A DNA stretch of 64,000 bases from Rahnella aquatilis CIP 78.65 = ATCC 33071 (GTDB lineage: Bacteria > Pseudomonadota > Gammaproteobacteria > Enterobacterales > Enterobacteriaceae), in assembly GCF_000241955.1 (NCBI RefSeq), contig NC_016818.1, forward strand, positions 3,410,001 to 3,474,000, given 5' to 3'. Positions 28,259 to 38,325 of this stretch are shown here, one piece after another. The translations under genes and the position numbers were made by a program. Every line of letters starts with the position of its first letter. The stretch's first letter is position 1. The notes under the pieces are model-generated. The model ran no database searches. It had not been told where the DNA came from and worked only from the letters and a program-made list of their open reading frames with translations.

Positions 28259-29923
28259 ATGTGTTCAATTTTCGGTGTGCTCGATATCAAAACTGACTCC
28301 GTCGAGCTGCGCAAAAAAGCGCTGGAACTGTCGCGCCTGATGCGTCACCGCGGACCCGACTGGTCCGGTGTGTTTGCCAGCGATAAAGCAATTCTGTCAC
28401 ATGAGCGTCTGTCCATTGTCGACGTGAACAACGGCGCTCAACCTTTATATAACGCGGCACACACGCATGTTCTGGCTGTTAACGGCGAAATATACAACCA
28501 TCAGGCTTTGCGCGCTGAGCTGGGCGACAAGTATGAATTCCAGACCGCGTCTGACTGTGAAGTGATTCTGGCGCTGTATCAGGAAAAAGGCCCAGCCTTC
28601 CTCGATGAACTGCAAGGCATGTTCGCATTCATCCTTTATGACACAGAAAAAGACGCTTACCTGATTGGCCGTGACCATTTAGGCATCATCCCGCTGTATA
28701 TGGGTTATGACGAACACGGCAACATGTATGTGGCTTCAGAAATGAAGGCGCTGGTGCCCGTTTGCCGCACCATCAAAGAATTCCCGGCAGGCAGCTATTT
28801 ATGGAGCCAGGACGGTGAAATTCGCGAATATTATCAGCGCGACTGGTTTGACTTCGAAAATGTCAAAGACAACGTAACCGACGCTGCGGCGTTGAAAGAT
28901 GCGCTGGAAGAAGCGGTGAAAAGTCACCTGATGTCTGACGTACCTTACGGCGTGCTGCTGTCAGGTGGTCTGGATTCCTCCGTGATTTCTGCCATCACCA
29001 AGAAATTTGCCGGTCGCCGTATCGAAGATAAAGACCAGAGCGAAGCCTGGTGGCCGCAACTGCACTCCTTTGCCGTCGGTCTGCAAGGTTCCCCGGACCT
29101 GCGCGCTGCTCAGGAAGTCGCCAACCATTTGGGCACCGTGCATCACGAAATTCATTTCACCGTGCAGGAAGGTCTGGATGCGATCCGCGACGTGATTTAT
29201 CACATCGAAACTTATGACGTCACGACTATCCGGGCCTCAACGCCAATGTATCTGATGTCGCGTAAAATCAAAGCGATGGGCATCAAGATGGTGTTGTCCG
29301 GCGAAGGTGCTGACGAAGTGCTGGGCGGCTATCTGTATTTCCATAAGGCGCCGAACGCCAAAGAATTCCACGAAGAAACCGTGCGTAAATTGCTGGCCCT
29401 GCACATGTATGACTGTGCGCGTGCTAACAAAGCCATGTCAGCCTGGGGTGTTGAAGCCCGCGTACCGTTCCTGGACAAAAAATTCCTCGACGTCGCAATG
29501 CGTATCAACCCGAAAGACAAGATGTGCGGCAACGGTAAGATGGAGAAACATATCCTGCGTGAATGTTTCGAGTCTTATTTACCCCACAGCGTTGCATGGC
29601 GTCAGAAAGAACAGTTCTCTGATGGTGTAGGTTACAGCTGGATCGATACTTTAAAAGAAGTGGCCTCACAGCAGATCACCGATCAACAGCTTGAAACTGC
29701 ACATTTCCGTTTCCCGTACAACACGCCGACATCGAAAGAAGGTTATCTGTACCGCACGATTTTTGAAGAATTGTTCCCGGTGCCAAGTGCGGCTGAATGT
29801 GTACCTGGCGGGCCGTCAGTGGCCTGTTCTTCTGCGAAAGCGATTGAGTGGGACGAAGCGTTCAAAAACATGGACGATCCTTCCGGCCGTGCTGTTGGCG
29901 TGCATCAGTCCGCCTACAAATAA
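28259..29923 (+). CDS. asnB: asparagine synthase B, glutamine-hydrolysing
   Basis: AsnB (554 aa, same as E. coli) makes asparagine from aspartate using glutamine or ammonia and ATP. The N-terminal class II glutaminase domain starts MCSIFGV, so Cys2 becomes the nucleophile after Met removal. Blocks RHRGPDWSG and NGEIYNH follow. The synthetase domain has the PP-loop SGGLDSS near residue 235 and GEGADEVLGGY. The gene is monocistronic with a strong terminator. GGGAG ahead of ATG 28259 serves as ribosome-binding site. Confidence 0.98.
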   Translation: MCSIFGVLDIKTDSVELRKKALELSRLMRHRGPDWSGVFASDKAILSHERLSIVDVNNGAQPLYNAAHTHVLAVNGEIYNHQALRAELGDKYEFQTASDCEVILALYQEKGPAFLDELQGMFAFILYDTEKDAYLIGRDHLGIIPLYMGYDEHGNMYVASEMKALVPVCRTIKEFPAGSYLWSQDGEIREYYQRDWFDFENVKDNVTDAAALKDALEEAVKSHLMSDVPYGVLLSGGLDSSVISAITKKFAGRRIEDKDQSEAWWPQLHSFAVGLQGSPDLRAAQEVANHLGTVHHEIHFTVQEGLDAIRDVIYHIETYDVTTIRASTPMYLMSRKIKAMGIKMVLSGEGADEVLGGYLYFHKAPNAKEFHEETVRKLLALHMYDCARANKAMSAWGVEARVPFLDKKFLDVAMRINPKDKMCGNGKMEKHILRECFESYLPHSVAWRQKEQFSDGVGYSWIDTLKEVASQQITDQQLETAHFRFPYNTPTSKEGYLYRTIFEELFPVPSAAECVPGGPSVACSSAKAIEWDEAFKNMDDPSGRAVGVHQSAYK

Positions 29924-29951
29924 CCGATTTACCAGTAAAACTCCTTGTAGC

Positions 29952-29980
29952 AAACGGGCCTCTTCAGGCCCGTTTTTTTA
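29952..29980 (+). terminator. terminator of asnB
   Basis: ACGGGCCT/AGGCCCGT stem with a 4-nt loop followed by T7, about 30 bp after the asnB stop. Confidence 0.92.
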
Positions 29981-30083
29981 CGTGTAAAGTCAGTAAAAAT
30001 AATGTCTTTTGTCCAATTAATCACCAGAGTGGTTATAAGCCACACAAATGGACACCGTCAGGCCTTTTTCTCCAAAAAAGGTG

Positions 30084-30112
30084 TTGACGCAAAACGGTCA
30101 TATACGCATAAT
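30084..30112 (+). promoter_or_regulatory. stringent-type sigma-70 promoter of the tRNA operon
   Basis: TTGACG, exactly 17 bp, then CATAAT, followed by a GCGCCCCGC discriminator. GC-rich discriminators are typical of stable-RNA promoters repressed by ppGpp and DksA. It lies 40 bp upstream of the first tRNA. Confidence 0.88.
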
Positions 30113-30151
30113 GCGCCCCGCAACGCCGATGAAGGTAGCGCGAAAAAAGAT

Positions 30152-30228
30152 GGCTACGTAGCTCAGTTGGTTAGAGCACATCACTCATAATGATGGGGTC
30201 ACAGGTTCGAATCCCGTCGTAGCCACCA
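30152..30228 (+). tRNA. metT: tRNA-Met (CAT), elongator
   Basis: This 77-nt cloverleaf has acceptor arms GGCTACG/CGTAGCC, anticodon CAT in the loop CTCATAA, a T-loop TTCGAAT and an encoded CCA. It is the first gene of a six-tRNA operon equivalent to E. coli metT-leuW-glnU-glnW-metU-glnV-glnX. Confidence 0.96.
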
Positions 30229-30236
30229 TCTTTTTT

Positions 30237-30321
30237 GCGGGAGTGGCGAAATTGGTAGACGCACTAGATTTAGGTTCTAGCGCCGCAAGGTGTGCGAGTT
30301 CAAGTCTCGCCTCCCGCACCA
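30237..30321 (+). tRNA. leuW: tRNA-Leu (TAG)
   Basis: An 85-nt class II tRNA with the long variable arm, acceptor GCGGGAG/CTCCCGC, anticodon TAG in the stem-loop CTAGA-TTTAGGT-TCTAG, and encoded CCA. It starts 8 nt after the preceding tRNA. Confidence 0.96.
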
Positions 30322-30344
30322 TTTCCAGACATCGGCAGCACTGT

Positions 30345-30419
30345 TGGGGTATCGCCAAGCGGTAAGGCACTGGTTTTTGATACCAGCATTCCCAGGTTCG
30401 AATCCTGGTACCCCAGCCA
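30345..30419 (+). tRNA. glnU: tRNA-Gln (TTG), copy 1
   Basis: A 75-nt tRNA with acceptor TGGGGTA/TACCCCA, anticodon TTG in CTGGT-TTTTGAT-ACCAG, and encoded CCA. The T stem is CCAGG/CCTGG, the reverse of that in copy 2. Confidence 0.96.
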
Positions 30420-30489
30420 TTTTCTTACCTTTCACATTGCTGTATTGATGTGGTTGTGAGGAAAATCCAATTTGAAGAAGTTGTACTGT

Positions 30490-30564
30490 TGGGGTATCGC
30501 CAAGCGGTAAGGCACTGGTTTTTGATACCAGCATACCCTGGTTCGAATCCAGGTACCCCAGCCA
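30490..30564 (+). tRNA. glnW: tRNA-Gln (TTG), copy 2
   Basis: A 75-nt tRNA identical to copy 1 up to the variable region. The T stem is swapped to CCTGG/CCAGG, so pairing is kept while the arms differ. Anticodon TTG; CCA encoded. Confidence 0.96.
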
Positions 30565-30656
30565 TACTTCTTTCTGTATAATTGGTAAGCACTTGAAATT
30601 TATTATTAAGTTAGTTAAATTAGTGCTTGAAGTTTTGAAGTAAGTCAGTAAAATTT

Positions 30657-30733
30657 GGCTACGTAGCTCAGCTGGTTAGAGCACATCACTCATAATGATG
30701 GGGTCACAGGTTCAAATCCCGTCGTAGCCACCA
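30657..30733 (+). tRNA. metU: tRNA-Met (CAT), elongator, second copy
   Basis: A 77-nt tRNA that differs from the first tRNA-Met only at two places by eye: CAGCTGG in the D arm and TTCAAAT in the T loop. Anticodon CAT, CCA encoded. Confidence 0.96.
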
Positions 30734-30777
30734 TTTTACTTGCAGTACACTGCTCAAAAGGTAGTGAGAAACAAAAT

Positions 30778-30852
30778 TGGGGTGTCGCCAAGCGGTAAGG
30801 CTCTGGTTTCTGATACCAGCATACCCAGGTTCGAATCCTGGCACCCCAGCCA
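30778..30852 (+). tRNA. glnV: tRNA-Gln (CTG)
   Basis: A 75-nt tRNA with acceptor TGGGGTG/CACCCCA and anticodon CTG in CTGGT-TTCTGAT-ACCAG; CCA encoded. It is the last gene of the cluster; the second CTG copy (glnX) found in E. coli is absent. Confidence 0.96.
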
Positions 30853-30860
30853 CATTAAGA

Positions 30861-30885
30861 AAGCCCGCCTCGCGCGGGCTTTTTG
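30861..30885 (+). terminator. terminator of the tRNA operon
   Basis: AAGCCCGC/GCGGGCTT stem with a short loop followed by T5, just after the last tRNA. Confidence 0.9.
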
Positions 30886-30945
30886 CTATCTGACGTTTTC
30901 AAACGAGAGGGGAAACCGGGATGAATCCGGTTTGCCCTCTGGTCA

Positions 30946-32130
30946 TCAAATCCCTAAAGCATATTTCAACGCTTTGATTTTCAGTGCACCCGCACGCTGT
31001 GCGGTCATCAGCGCCAGATTACGCAACGCTTTCACCGGTGCCAGATCATTACTGAAGGCGGTATAGAACAAATCCATCCCGCTTTGCATCAGCAGATTAT
31101 CCAGACGACGCTGGCGCTGATAACGCCGCAACACCTTTTCGCTGCTCCACGCTTCATCATGGTCACGCGCCTTCTCCAGCACCGATAACAACGCCTCCAC
31201 GTCACGGTACCCCAGATTCACACCCTGCCCTGCCAGAGGATTGATGGTATGTGCAGCGTCCCCCACCAGCGCCAGCCCCGGTAAGACATAACGCTGCGCG
31301 TGGCGGCGAACCAGCGGGAATGCACCTGCGGATATCGCTTTCACTGTACCCAGCCGTGCCGGGAAAGCCTGCATCACTTGCGTCGTGAGTTGCTGCATAT
31401 TCAGCGTTTTCAGGTGACGAATGCGCTGCGGGCTGTCATACCAGACCAGCGAGGCCTGATTGCCAAACAATGGCAGAAACGCCCGCGGGCCCGAAGGGAA
31501 AAATTGCTGCCACGTTACGTCCTGATCCGCCATTGCGGTTTCTACATTAATCAGCATGCAGTGCTGACGGTATTCCCAGCCATCCACACCAATCCCTGCT
31601 AACTGCCGCACCAGCGAATTCGCGCCATCGGCGGCAACCACAAGTTTCGTGCGCAATAACTCTCCGGTGGTCAGTTGCAGAGACCAGGTTTTATCGTCGT
31701 GCTGCAAAAGGTGACGCAATTTTGCCGGGCAAAAGCGGGTCAGATTGGTGCGGGCATCGAACTGTTGCCACAGCGCCAGCTGAAGTACCCGGTTTTCGAC
31801 CATGAAGCCCAGTTCCGGCAACCCGAGGGACTGCGCATCGAATTTCACTTCAGAACCGCTCACTTCCCAGGTTTCCAGACGACGGTAAGGGACTGAGCGC
31901 ATTTCCTCAACCGCATCCCACGCCCCCAGTTTCTGTAAAAAGCGCACTGACGCGCAACCAATCGCGGAGATACGCAAATCAGCAGGCGCTGACGGGTCAA
32001 ACCCGACAGGCTCGTCATTTTCTATCAGTGCGACCTGCAATCCCTGCTGTGCCAGCCCCAGCGCGGCAGCGGCCCCCACCATGCCGCCACCGACAATGAC
32101 TGCATCAAATGTCTTCTCAGAATTATTCAT
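30946..32130 (-). CDS. ubiF: ubiquinone biosynthesis hydroxylase UbiF (C6 hydroxylase)
   Basis: UbiF (394 aa; E. coli 391) is an FAD monooxygenase that hydroxylates demethoxyubiquinone, a late aerobic step of ubiquinone synthesis. The N-terminal dinucleotide motif is IVGGGMVGAAAALGL, with an internal VVAADGANSLVR (DG motif). The FAD ribityl motif is VGDAAHTINPLAGQGVNLG near residue 290. It converges on the tRNA operon and is divergent from miaB, the same arrangement as in E. coli. Start ATG 32130 agrees with the Rossmann-fold position. Confidence 0.95.
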   Translation of the reverse strand: MNNSEKTFDAVIVGGGMVGAAAALGLAQQGLQVALIENDEPVGFDPSAPADLRISAIGCASVRFLQKLGAWDAVEEMRSVPYRRLETWEVSGSEVKFDAQSLGLPELGFMVENRVLQLALWQQFDARTNLTRFCPAKLRHLLQHDDKTWSLQLTTGELLRTKLVVAADGANSLVRQLAGIGVDGWEYRQHCMLINVETAMADQDVTWQQFFPSGPRAFLPLFGNQASLVWYDSPQRIRHLKTLNMQQLTTQVMQAFPARLGTVKAISAGAFPLVRRHAQRYVLPGLALVGDAAHTINPLAGQGVNLGYRDVEALLSVLEKARDHDEAWSSEKVLRRYQRQRRLDNLLMQSGMDLFYTAFSNDLAPVKALRNLALMTAQRAGALKIKALKYALGI

Positions 32131-32318
32131 TTTTATTCCGGCTTTCTGTTCAGTTCATTATGCGAAGTGTACCGGATTTTTGTGTTGGCATCAGGGCCTA
32201 AGCTGCTTTCCTGCACTGGTCAGCACCGGAGTGAGGGTTTACAATAGCGCCCCTGAACTATGCTATGCACTGCGGCACTGCCGATCTAACGTTTCCCGTA
32301 TTGAGTACTGACACGCTG

Positions 32319-33743
32319 ATGACTAAAAAACTGCACATAAAAACCTGGGGCTGCCAGATGAATGAATATGATTCATCCAAAATGGCTGACCTTCTCGACA
32401 GCACCCATGGTTACCAGCTGACGGATAACGCTGAAGAAGCAGATATTCTGCTGCTGAACACCTGCTCGATAAGGGAAAAAGCGCAGGAGAAAGTGTTCAG
32501 CCTGCTCGGACACTGGAAATTACTGAAAAAGAAAAACCCGAATATTATCATTGGGGTGGGTGGCTGCGTTGCCTCACAGGAAGGCGAAATGCTGCGTAAA
32601 CGTGCGCCTTGTGTCGACATCGTCTTCGGTCCGCAAACCTTGCATCGTTTGCCGGAAATGGTGAACCACGTACGCGGCACCAAAAGCCCGGTCGTGGATA
32701 TCAGCTTCCCTGAAATCGAAAAATTTGATCGCCTGCCGGAACCCCGCGCAGACGGCCCGACAGCCTTCGTTTCCATCATGGAAGGCTGCAACAAATATTG
32801 TAGCTTCTGCGTCGTACCTTATACGCGCGGTGAAGAAGTCAGCCGCCCGTGCGATGACGTATTGTTCGAAGTCGCACAACTGGCCGCGCAAGGCGTGCGT
32901 GAGGTGAATCTGCTGGGTCAGAACGTTAATGCCTATCGCGGCGAAGCCTTTGATGGCGGCGTGTGCACCTTCGCTGAACTGTTGCGCCTGGTGGCAGCGA
33001 TTGATGGTATTGACCGTATTCGTTTCACGACCAGTCATCCGGTCGAATTTACCGATGACATTATAGAAGTCTATAAAGATACGCCTGAAGTGGTGAGCTT
33101 TCTGCATCTGCCGATCCAAAGTGGCTCCGATCGCATTCTGACGATGATGAAGCGTCCTCACACCGTGCTGGAATATAAATCGACTATCCGCAAGTTACGC
33201 GCTGCGCGTCCTGATATTCATTTCAGTTCAGATTTTATCATCGGTTTTCCTGGCGAAACGAACGAAGATTTTGAACGTACGATGGATCTGATCGCGCAAG
33301 TGAATTACGACGTCAGCTTCAGCTTCATCTATTCTCCGCGTCCGGGTACACCGGCGGCAGATATGGTTGATGATGTGAGCATGGAGGAGAAGAAACAGCG
33401 TCTGGCGCTGCTGCAGGACAGAATTACGCAGCAGGTCATGCGTTTCAGCCGGGCCACCCTGGGTACCGTTCAGCGCATTCTGGTGGAAGGCACATCCCGC
33501 AAGGACATTATGGAACTGACCGGCCGTACCGAATGTAACCGCGTGGTCAACTTCGAAGGCACGCCGGATATGATTGGCAAGTTCGTGGATGTCGAAATTG
33601 TCGATGTGTATGCCAATTCACTGCGCGGTGTGGTTGTCCGCACGGAAGAACAGATGGCGCTTCGCCTGCATGAGTCTCCGCAATCAGTTATCGAACGCAC
33701 CCGTAAAGAAAATGAATTGGGCGTTGGAATGTATCAACCCTGA
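32319..33743 (+). CDS. miaB: tRNA-2-methylthio-N6-dimethylallyladenosine synthase MiaB
   Basis: MiaB (474 aa, same as E. coli) is a radical-SAM methylthiotransferase that modifies i6A37 of tRNAs reading UNN codons. The N-terminal domain carries three Cys for a [4Fe-4S] cluster ([27 protein letters not shown]). The radical-SAM motif is [17 protein letters not shown], and a TRAM domain closes the protein. Start ATG 32319 ([13 protein letters not shown]) is the conserved one; the open frame extends upstream to 32265. It is divergent from ubiF. Confidence 0.97.
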   Translation: MTKKLHIKTWGCQMNEYDSSKMADLLDSTHGYQLTDNAEEADILLLNTCSIREKAQEKVFSLLGHWKLLKKKNPNIIIGVGGCVASQEGEMLRKRAPCVDIVFGPQTLHRLPEMVNHVRGTKSPVVDISFPEIEKFDRLPEPRADGPTAFVSIMEGCNKYCSFCVVPYTRGEEVSRPCDDVLFEVAQLAAQGVREVNLLGQNVNAYRGEAFDGGVCTFAELLRLVAAIDGIDRIRFTTSHPVEFTDDIIEVYKDTPEVVSFLHLPIQSGSDRILTMMKRPHTVLEYKSTIRKLRAARPDIHFSSDFIIGFPGETNEDFERTMDLIAQVNYDVSFSFIYSPRPGTPAADMVDDVSMEEKKQRLALLQDRITQQVMRFSRATLGTVQRILVEGTSRKDIMELTGRTECNRVVNFEGTPDMIGKFVDVEIVDVYANSLRGVVVRTEEQMALRLHESPQSVIERTRKENELGVGMYQP

Positions 33744-33773
33744 CCCCTCAGTATGATGCATGACCTTCAATCG

Positions 33774-33803
33774 ACAGGGCGCTCCGGCGTCCTGTTTCTT
33801 TTG
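33774..33803 (+). terminator. probable terminator of miaB
   Basis: ACAGGGCG and CGTCCTGT can pair with one mismatch around CTCCGG, followed by TTTCTTTT, about 30 bp after the miaB stop. Confidence 0.65.
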
Positions 33804-34022
33804 AGATTTTCGGTAATAAACTCATCACAAGGGTTTAATTTCCCAGCAAAGGCCGCATATCCGGATGAAGGCTCCTGCAACTGCCGCCACGTTGCAGCAT
33901 ATTTTGCCAAGGGCATGTATTATTAACTCAGGTATGGTTGACGACTGAAAGCAATGATCAGTCGGGTGAAATTCAAAATACTCGAACACATTGACTGACC
34001 CAGAGTGGTCCAAAGGATTCGT

Positions 34023-35081
34023 TTGAACGTTGTAACACAAGAGATTTTACTCGAGCCCGAAGACAACCAGCGTTTGCTGAGCCTGTGCGGGCCGTTTGAT
34101 GACAATATCAAGCAACTGGAGCGCCGGTTGGGCGTTGAAATCAACCGTCGTGATAACGCGTTTAAATTGGTCGGGAAGAGCCTGCCTGTTGCCGCAGCCG
34201 CCGACATCCTGCGTGACTTATACGTAGACACTGCGCCGCTGCGCGGTGAGATCCAGGATATCGATCCTGAAAAAATTCACCTGGCGATCAAAGAAAGCCG
34301 GGTGCTGGAGCAAACGGCAGAAAGTGTGCCCGAGTTCGGCAAAGCCGTGATCATCAAAACCAAGCGTGGCATGGTGAAGCCGCGTACGCCCAATCAGGCG
34401 CAGTATATCGCCAATATCCTTGACCACGACATCACCTTCGGGATTGGTCCTGCGGGAACCGGTAAAACATATCTGGCCGTGGCGGCTGCGGTGGATGCGC
34501 TGGAGCGTCAGGAAGTACGTCGTATCCTGCTGACCCGTCCTGCCGTTGAAGCCGGTGAAAAACTGGGCTTCCTGCCGGGCGATCTCAGCCAAAAAGTCGA
34601 TCCTTATCTGCGCCCGCTGTACGACGCATTATTTGAAATGCTCGGCTTTGAGAAAGTTGAAAAACTGATTGAGCGCAACGTCATTGAAGTCGCCCCGCTG
34701 GCTTATATGCGTGGCCGTACATTGAACGACGCCTTTATTATCCTCGATGAAAGCCAGAATACTTCTATTGAACAGATGAAGATGTTCCTGACCCGTATTG
34801 GTTTTAACTCCAAAGCGGTGATCACCGGCGACGTCACCCAAATCGACTTGCCGCGTCATCAGAAGTCAGGGCTTCGTCATGCGATTGAAGTGCTGTCGGC
34901 AGTCGAAGAACTCAGTTTTAACTTCTTCCACAGTGAAGACGTGGTACGTCATCCGGTGGTTGCGCGCATTGTGGTCGCGTACGAAGCCTGGGAAGAAGAA
35001 GATCAAAAACGCCGCGATGCCATTGCCGCAGAACGTAAACATGAACATCAGCACAATGCAACACAACAGGCCGGTCAATGA
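34023..35081 (+). CDS. ybeZ: PhoH-like ATPase YbeZ (PhoL)
   Basis: YbeZ (352 aa) is a PhoH-family ATPase with Walker [14 protein letters not shown] and Walker [11 protein letters not shown], preceded by a KH-like N-terminal region. It interacts with the endoribonuclease YbeY and is linked to rRNA processing. I chose TTG 34023: AAAGGA lies at good spacing, and the peptide (M)[14 protein letters not shown] aligns with the E. coli N-terminus. The frame is also open to a GTG at 34005. It overlaps ybeY by 4 nt (ATGA), so the pair is translationally coupled. Confidence 0.94.
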   Translation: MNVVTQEILLEPEDNQRLLSLCGPFDDNIKQLERRLGVEINRRDNAFKLVGKSLPVAAAADILRDLYVDTAPLRGEIQDIDPEKIHLAIKESRVLEQTAESVPEFGKAVIIKTKRGMVKPRTPNQAQYIANILDHDITFGIGPAGTGKTYLAVAAAVDALERQEVRRILLTRPAVEAGEKLGFLPGDLSQKVDPYLRPLYDALFEMLGFEKVEKLIERNVIEVAPLAYMRGRTLNDAFIILDESQNTSIEQMKMFLTRIGFNSKAVITGDVTQIDLPRHQKSGLRHAIEVLSAVEELSFNFFHSEDVVRHPVVARIVVAYEAWEEEDQKRRDAIAAERKHEHQHNATQQAGQ

Positions 35082-35551
35082 ATACGGTAATTCTCGATTT
35101 ACAAATTGCCTGCGAAGATGCGGCGGGTTTGCCGTCAGAAAATGACTTCCAGACCTGGCTTGAGGCGGTTCTTCCGCAATTTCAGGAAGAATCGGAAGTG
35201 ACAATTCGTCTGGTTGATATCCCTGAAAGTCATGAACTTAATATGACTTATCGTGGGATGGATAAACCGACCAACGTGTTATCCTTTCCATTCGAAGCAC
35301 CGCCGGGTATGGAGATGCCGCTTCTTGGCGACCTGATTATTTGTCGTCAGGTTGTTGAGAAAGAAGCAAAAGAGCAGGACAAAGAACTTCTGGCCCATTG
35401 GGCGCATATGGTCATTCACGGCAGTTTGCATTTGCTGGGTTATGACCATATCGTTGACGAAGAAGCCGAAGAGATGGAATCGATTGAAACTGAAATCATG
35501 CAGGGTCTGGGGTATCCCGATCCGTATATTTCAGAGAAAGAAGATAACTAA
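35078..35551 (+). CDS. ybeY: endoribonuclease YbeY
   Basis: YbeY (157 aa; E. coli 155) is a metal-dependent single-strand endoribonuclease needed for 16S rRNA 3'-end maturation and late 70S quality control. The zinc-binding signature [11 protein letters not shown] (H-x3-H-x5-H) is present near residue 115. The conserved [18 protein letters not shown] block is also there. The ATG overlaps the ybeZ stop. Confidence 0.96.
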   Translation: MNTVILDLQIACEDAAGLPSENDFQTWLEAVLPQFQEESEVTIRLVDIPESHELNMTYRGMDKPTNVLSFPFEAPPGMEMPLLGDLIICRQVVEKEAKEQDKELLAHWAHMVIHGSLHLLGYDHIVDEEAEEMESIETEIMQGLGYPDPYISEKEDN

Positions 35552-35571
35552 GCGCCACAGTAAACTCGCGT

Positions 35572-35607
35572 AATGCCTGCCTGATAAAGTGTTCATCCGC
35601 AGGCATT
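35572..35607 (+). other. hairpin between ybeY and ybeX
   Basis: A perfect 9-bp inverted repeat AATGCCTGC/GCAGGCATT with an 18-nt loop and no adjacent U tract. It may be an RNA-processing or stability structure rather than a full terminator, since ybeX continues on the same strand. Confidence 0.4.
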
Positions 35608-35650
35608 GCGCATAATTTTCACTAACTACGAGTAATCCAAACCAAACGCC

Positions 35651-36529
35651 ATGAGCGATGACCATTCACAAAATAGTGACAGCCCCAGTCCCAAGAAGGG
35701 CTTCTTTTCCCTTATCCTTAGCCAGCTGTTTCACGGTGAACCCAAAAACCGTGGCGATCTGGTTGAGCTGATCCGTGATTCAGAACAAAACGATCTGATC
35801 GACCCCGATACCCGTGACATGCTGGAAGGCGTGATGGATATCGCCGAGCAGCGCGTCCGGGATATCATGATCCCGCGTTCACAAATGATCACGCTAAAAC
35901 GTAATCAACCGCTGGAAGAGTGCCTCGATGTCATTATCGAATCTGCACACTCACGCTTCCCGGTGATCAGCGAAGATAAGGATCACATTGAAGGCATCCT
36001 GATGGCCAAAGACCTGCTGCCGTTTATGCGCACAGAGTCCGAGCCATTCAGCATCGATAAAGTGCTGCGAACCGCGGTCGTTGTTCCTGAAAGCAAACGC
36101 GTTGACCGCATGCTGAAAGAATTCCGCTCCCAGCGTTACCATATGGCGATTGTCGTGGATGAATTCGGCGGCGTTTCCGGTCTGGTAACCATCGAAGATA
36201 TTCTCGAACTGATCGTCGGCGAAATCGATGATGAGTACGACGAAGCAGAAGATCTGGATATCCGCCAGCTCAGCCGCCATACCTATACCGTCCGTGCACT
36301 GGCGCCGATTGAAGATTTTAATGAAGTGTTCCAGACCCATTACAGTGACGATGAAGTCGATACGATTGGTGGTCTGGTGATGCAGTCATTCGGCCATTTA
36401 CCGGCGCGTGGTGAAAGCATTGAAATTGACGGTTACCTGTTCAAGGTTGCGATGGCCGACAGCCGTCGTATCATTCAGGTTCATGTAAAAATACCGGACG
36501 ACGCGCCGCAACCGATACTGGAAGAATAA
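35651..36529 (+). CDS. ybeX: CorC/YbeX, CBS-domain protein of the Mg2+/Co2+ efflux family
   Basis: The 292-residue cytosolic protein has two CBS domains (about residues 70-190, beginning [20 protein letters not shown]) and a C-terminal CorC/HlyC transporter-associated domain (about 205-285, [16 protein letters not shown]). It is linked to CorA-dependent Mg2+/Co2+ homeostasis and, in recent work, to ribosome maturation with YbeY. It sits in the ybeZ-ybeY-ybeX-lnt series, with lnt 7 bp downstream. Confidence 0.94.
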   Translation: MSDDHSQNSDSPSPKKGFFSLILSQLFHGEPKNRGDLVELIRDSEQNDLIDPDTRDMLEGVMDIAEQRVRDIMIPRSQMITLKRNQPLEECLDVIIESAHSRFPVISEDKDHIEGILMAKDLLPFMRTESEPFSIDKVLRTAVVVPESKRVDRMLKEFRSQRYHMAIVVDEFGGVSGLVTIEDILELIVGEIDDEYDEAEDLDIRQLSRHTYTVRALAPIEDFNEVFQTHYSDDEVDTIGGLVMQSFGHLPARGESIEIDGYLFKVAMADSRRIIQVHVKIPDDAPQPILEE

Positions 36530-36536
36530 TCACTCC

Positions 36537-38066
36537 ATGGCAATTGCCTCTTTATATCAACGCCAGCGGGTCCGTGCCCTGCTGGCGCTCTTTTTCGGTG
36601 CCTGTGGCACGGTGTCATTTTCCCCTTATGACTTCTGGCCTGCGGCGATTATTTCGCTCTGCGGACTGCTGGCATTAACGCTCGATCGCCGCCCTGCCCA
36701 GGCGGCTTTATTGGGTTTCTTCTGGGGAATGGGTCTTTTTGGCAGTGGCGTAAACTGGGTTTATGTCAGCATCGCCACATTTGGCGGCATGCCGGAAGCC
36801 ATTAACCTTTTCCTGGTTGTTTTACTGGCGGCCTATTTATCACTCTACACGATGCTGTTTGCGGGCTTGTTCAGCAAACTGTGGCCAAAAACCACCTGGT
36901 GGAAACTGGCTATCGCCGCACCCGCGCTATGGCAGATTACTGAATTCCTGCGCGGCTGGGTGCTGACCGGTTTCCCGTGGCTGCAGTTCGGCTACAGCCA
37001 GATCGACGGCCCGCTGAAAGGTCTCGCACCGATCACCGGTGTCGACGGCATCACTCTTTTACTGACGTCTCTGAGCGGGCTGATTGTGTATGCCATTTAT
37101 CAGCGCCGTGTAACGCCTGGAATTATTGCTGCCGCCATGCTGCTGCTGCCGTGGCCGCTGCGTTACATTCACTGGTACCAGGAACAAACCGACAAAACGG
37201 TCGATGTGGCACTGGTTCAGGGCAATATTCCACAATCCATGAAATGGGATCCGAAAGCGCTGGAAAGCGCGTTACAGACCTATCTGGATCTCAGCCGTCC
37301 GTACGTGGGCAAATCCAGTATGATCATCTGGCCGGAATCGGCCATTTCGGACATTGAATCCGATCAGCAGGGTTTCCTGAGCATGGTGGATAATCTCTAT
37401 CGCGCGCACGGCACCCAGCTCATCACCGGTATTATTGATGCCCGTCGCAATGCAGAAGGCATGAAGGTGTATAACAGCGCCATCGTGCTCGGCGGTGAAC
37501 AGCCATATCACTACCCTGACGAAAACCGCTTCAATAAGCATCATCTGGTGCCTTTTGGTGAATTTGTGCCGCTTGAAGCCATTCTTCGCCCGCTGGCACC
37601 GTTCTTCGATTTACCGATGTCCGGGCTGACCAGTGGTGATTACGTGCAGAAACCGTTGTTTGTCAGTGGTCTGAATCTGACCACGGCGATTTGTTACGAA
37701 GTCGTCTTCGGCGAACAGGTTCGCGACAACCTCCAGCCGGACACTAATTTCCTGCTGACGATTTCAAACGACGCCTGGTTTGGTCATTCCATTGGCCCGT
37801 GGCAACATTTCCAGATGGCGCGTATGCGTTCGCTGGAACTGGGCCGTCCGTTGCTGCGCAGTACCAATAACGGTATTACTGCGGTGGTAAATGCTCAGGG
37901 CGATGTAACCCATGAAATTCCGCAGTTTACACGCCAGGTGCTGAACGTGAAGGTCACGCCGACAACCGGCATGACGCCTTATGCCCGTGCTGGCTGGTGG
38001 CCGGTGTGGTTTGCTACAGCGATCATGGCGGCGGTTGCGCTATGGCTGGGTCGTCGTAAATCCTGA
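36537..38066 (+). CDS. lnt: apolipoprotein N-acyltransferase Lnt
   Basis: Lnt (509 aa; E. coli 512) adds the third acyl chain to the N-terminal Cys of lipoproteins in the inner membrane. An N-terminal multi-pass region (about residues 1-210) precedes a nitrilase-like periplasmic domain. The catalytic triad is Glu267 (WPESAI), Lys334 ([11 protein letters not shown]) and Cys386 ([11 protein letters not shown]). A final membrane helix lies near 485. Three lipoprotein genes within this window (chiQ, lptE, rlpA) encode likely substrates. Confidence 0.97.
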   Translation: MAIASLYQRQRVRALLALFFGACGTVSFSPYDFWPAAIISLCGLLALTLDRRPAQAALLGFFWGMGLFGSGVNWVYVSIATFGGMPEAINLFLVVLLAAYLSLYTMLFAGLFSKLWPKTTWWKLAIAAPALWQITEFLRGWVLTGFPWLQFGYSQIDGPLKGLAPITGVDGITLLLTSLSGLIVYAIYQRRVTPGIIAAAMLLLPWPLRYIHWYQEQTDKTVDVALVQGNIPQSMKWDPKALESALQTYLDLSRPYVGKSSMIIWPESAISDIESDQQGFLSMVDNLYRAHGTQLITGIIDARRNAEGMKVYNSAIVLGGEQPYHYPDENRFNKHHLVPFGEFVPLEAILRPLAPFFDLPMSGLTSGDYVQKPLFVSGLNLTTAICYEVVFGEQVRDNLQPDTNFLLTISNDAWFGHSIGPWQHFQMARMRSLELGRPLLRSTNNGITAVVNAQGDVTHEIPQFTRQVLNVKVTPTTGMTPYARAGWWPVWFATAIMAAVALWLGRRKS

Positions 38067-38087
38067 GCATAAGCGTTTCGTTTCTAA

Positions 38088-38118
38088 AACAGGCACCTCC
38101 GGGTGCCTGTTCTTTTTT
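38088..38118 (+). terminator. terminator of lnt
   Basis: AACAGGCACC/GGGTGCCTGTT stem with a tiny loop, then TCTTTTTT, about 22 bp after the lnt stop. Confidence 0.88.
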
Positions 38119-38231
38119 GTAGCACTCCTTTCTAAAATTCCTGACGCTCCCCTTTTACCTGCTGCCGATTGTTTCAACGGCGGCATTAAGCGCTGCCGAT
38201 TTGCCCGCTTATGAAGTTAAATCAGGCCATC

Positions 38232-38247
38232 TGGCACGACTCTTGCT
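38232..38247 (+). promoter_or_regulatory. sigma-54 promoter of gltIJKL
   Basis: TGGCACGACTCTTGCT is an essentially perfect -24/-12 element with GG and GC separated by ten bases. gltI is known to be sigma-54/NtrC controlled in E. coli. Transcription would start near 38258. Confidence 0.88.
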
Positions 38248-38292
38248 ACATCTGATTGAAAGATATCTGATTAGTTACTTTTTATGACGGAA

Positions 38293-38309
38293 TGCATCAT
38301 TTTGGTACA
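38293..38309. promoter_or_regulatory. NtrC-like dyad 1
   Basis: TGCATC-N5-GGTACA has two deviations from TGCACY-N5-RGTGCA. It lies about 43 bp downstream of the inferred start site and 33 bp (centre to centre) from dyad 2. Confidence 0.5.
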
Positions 38310-38325
38310 AACAGGCGACTTCTCA

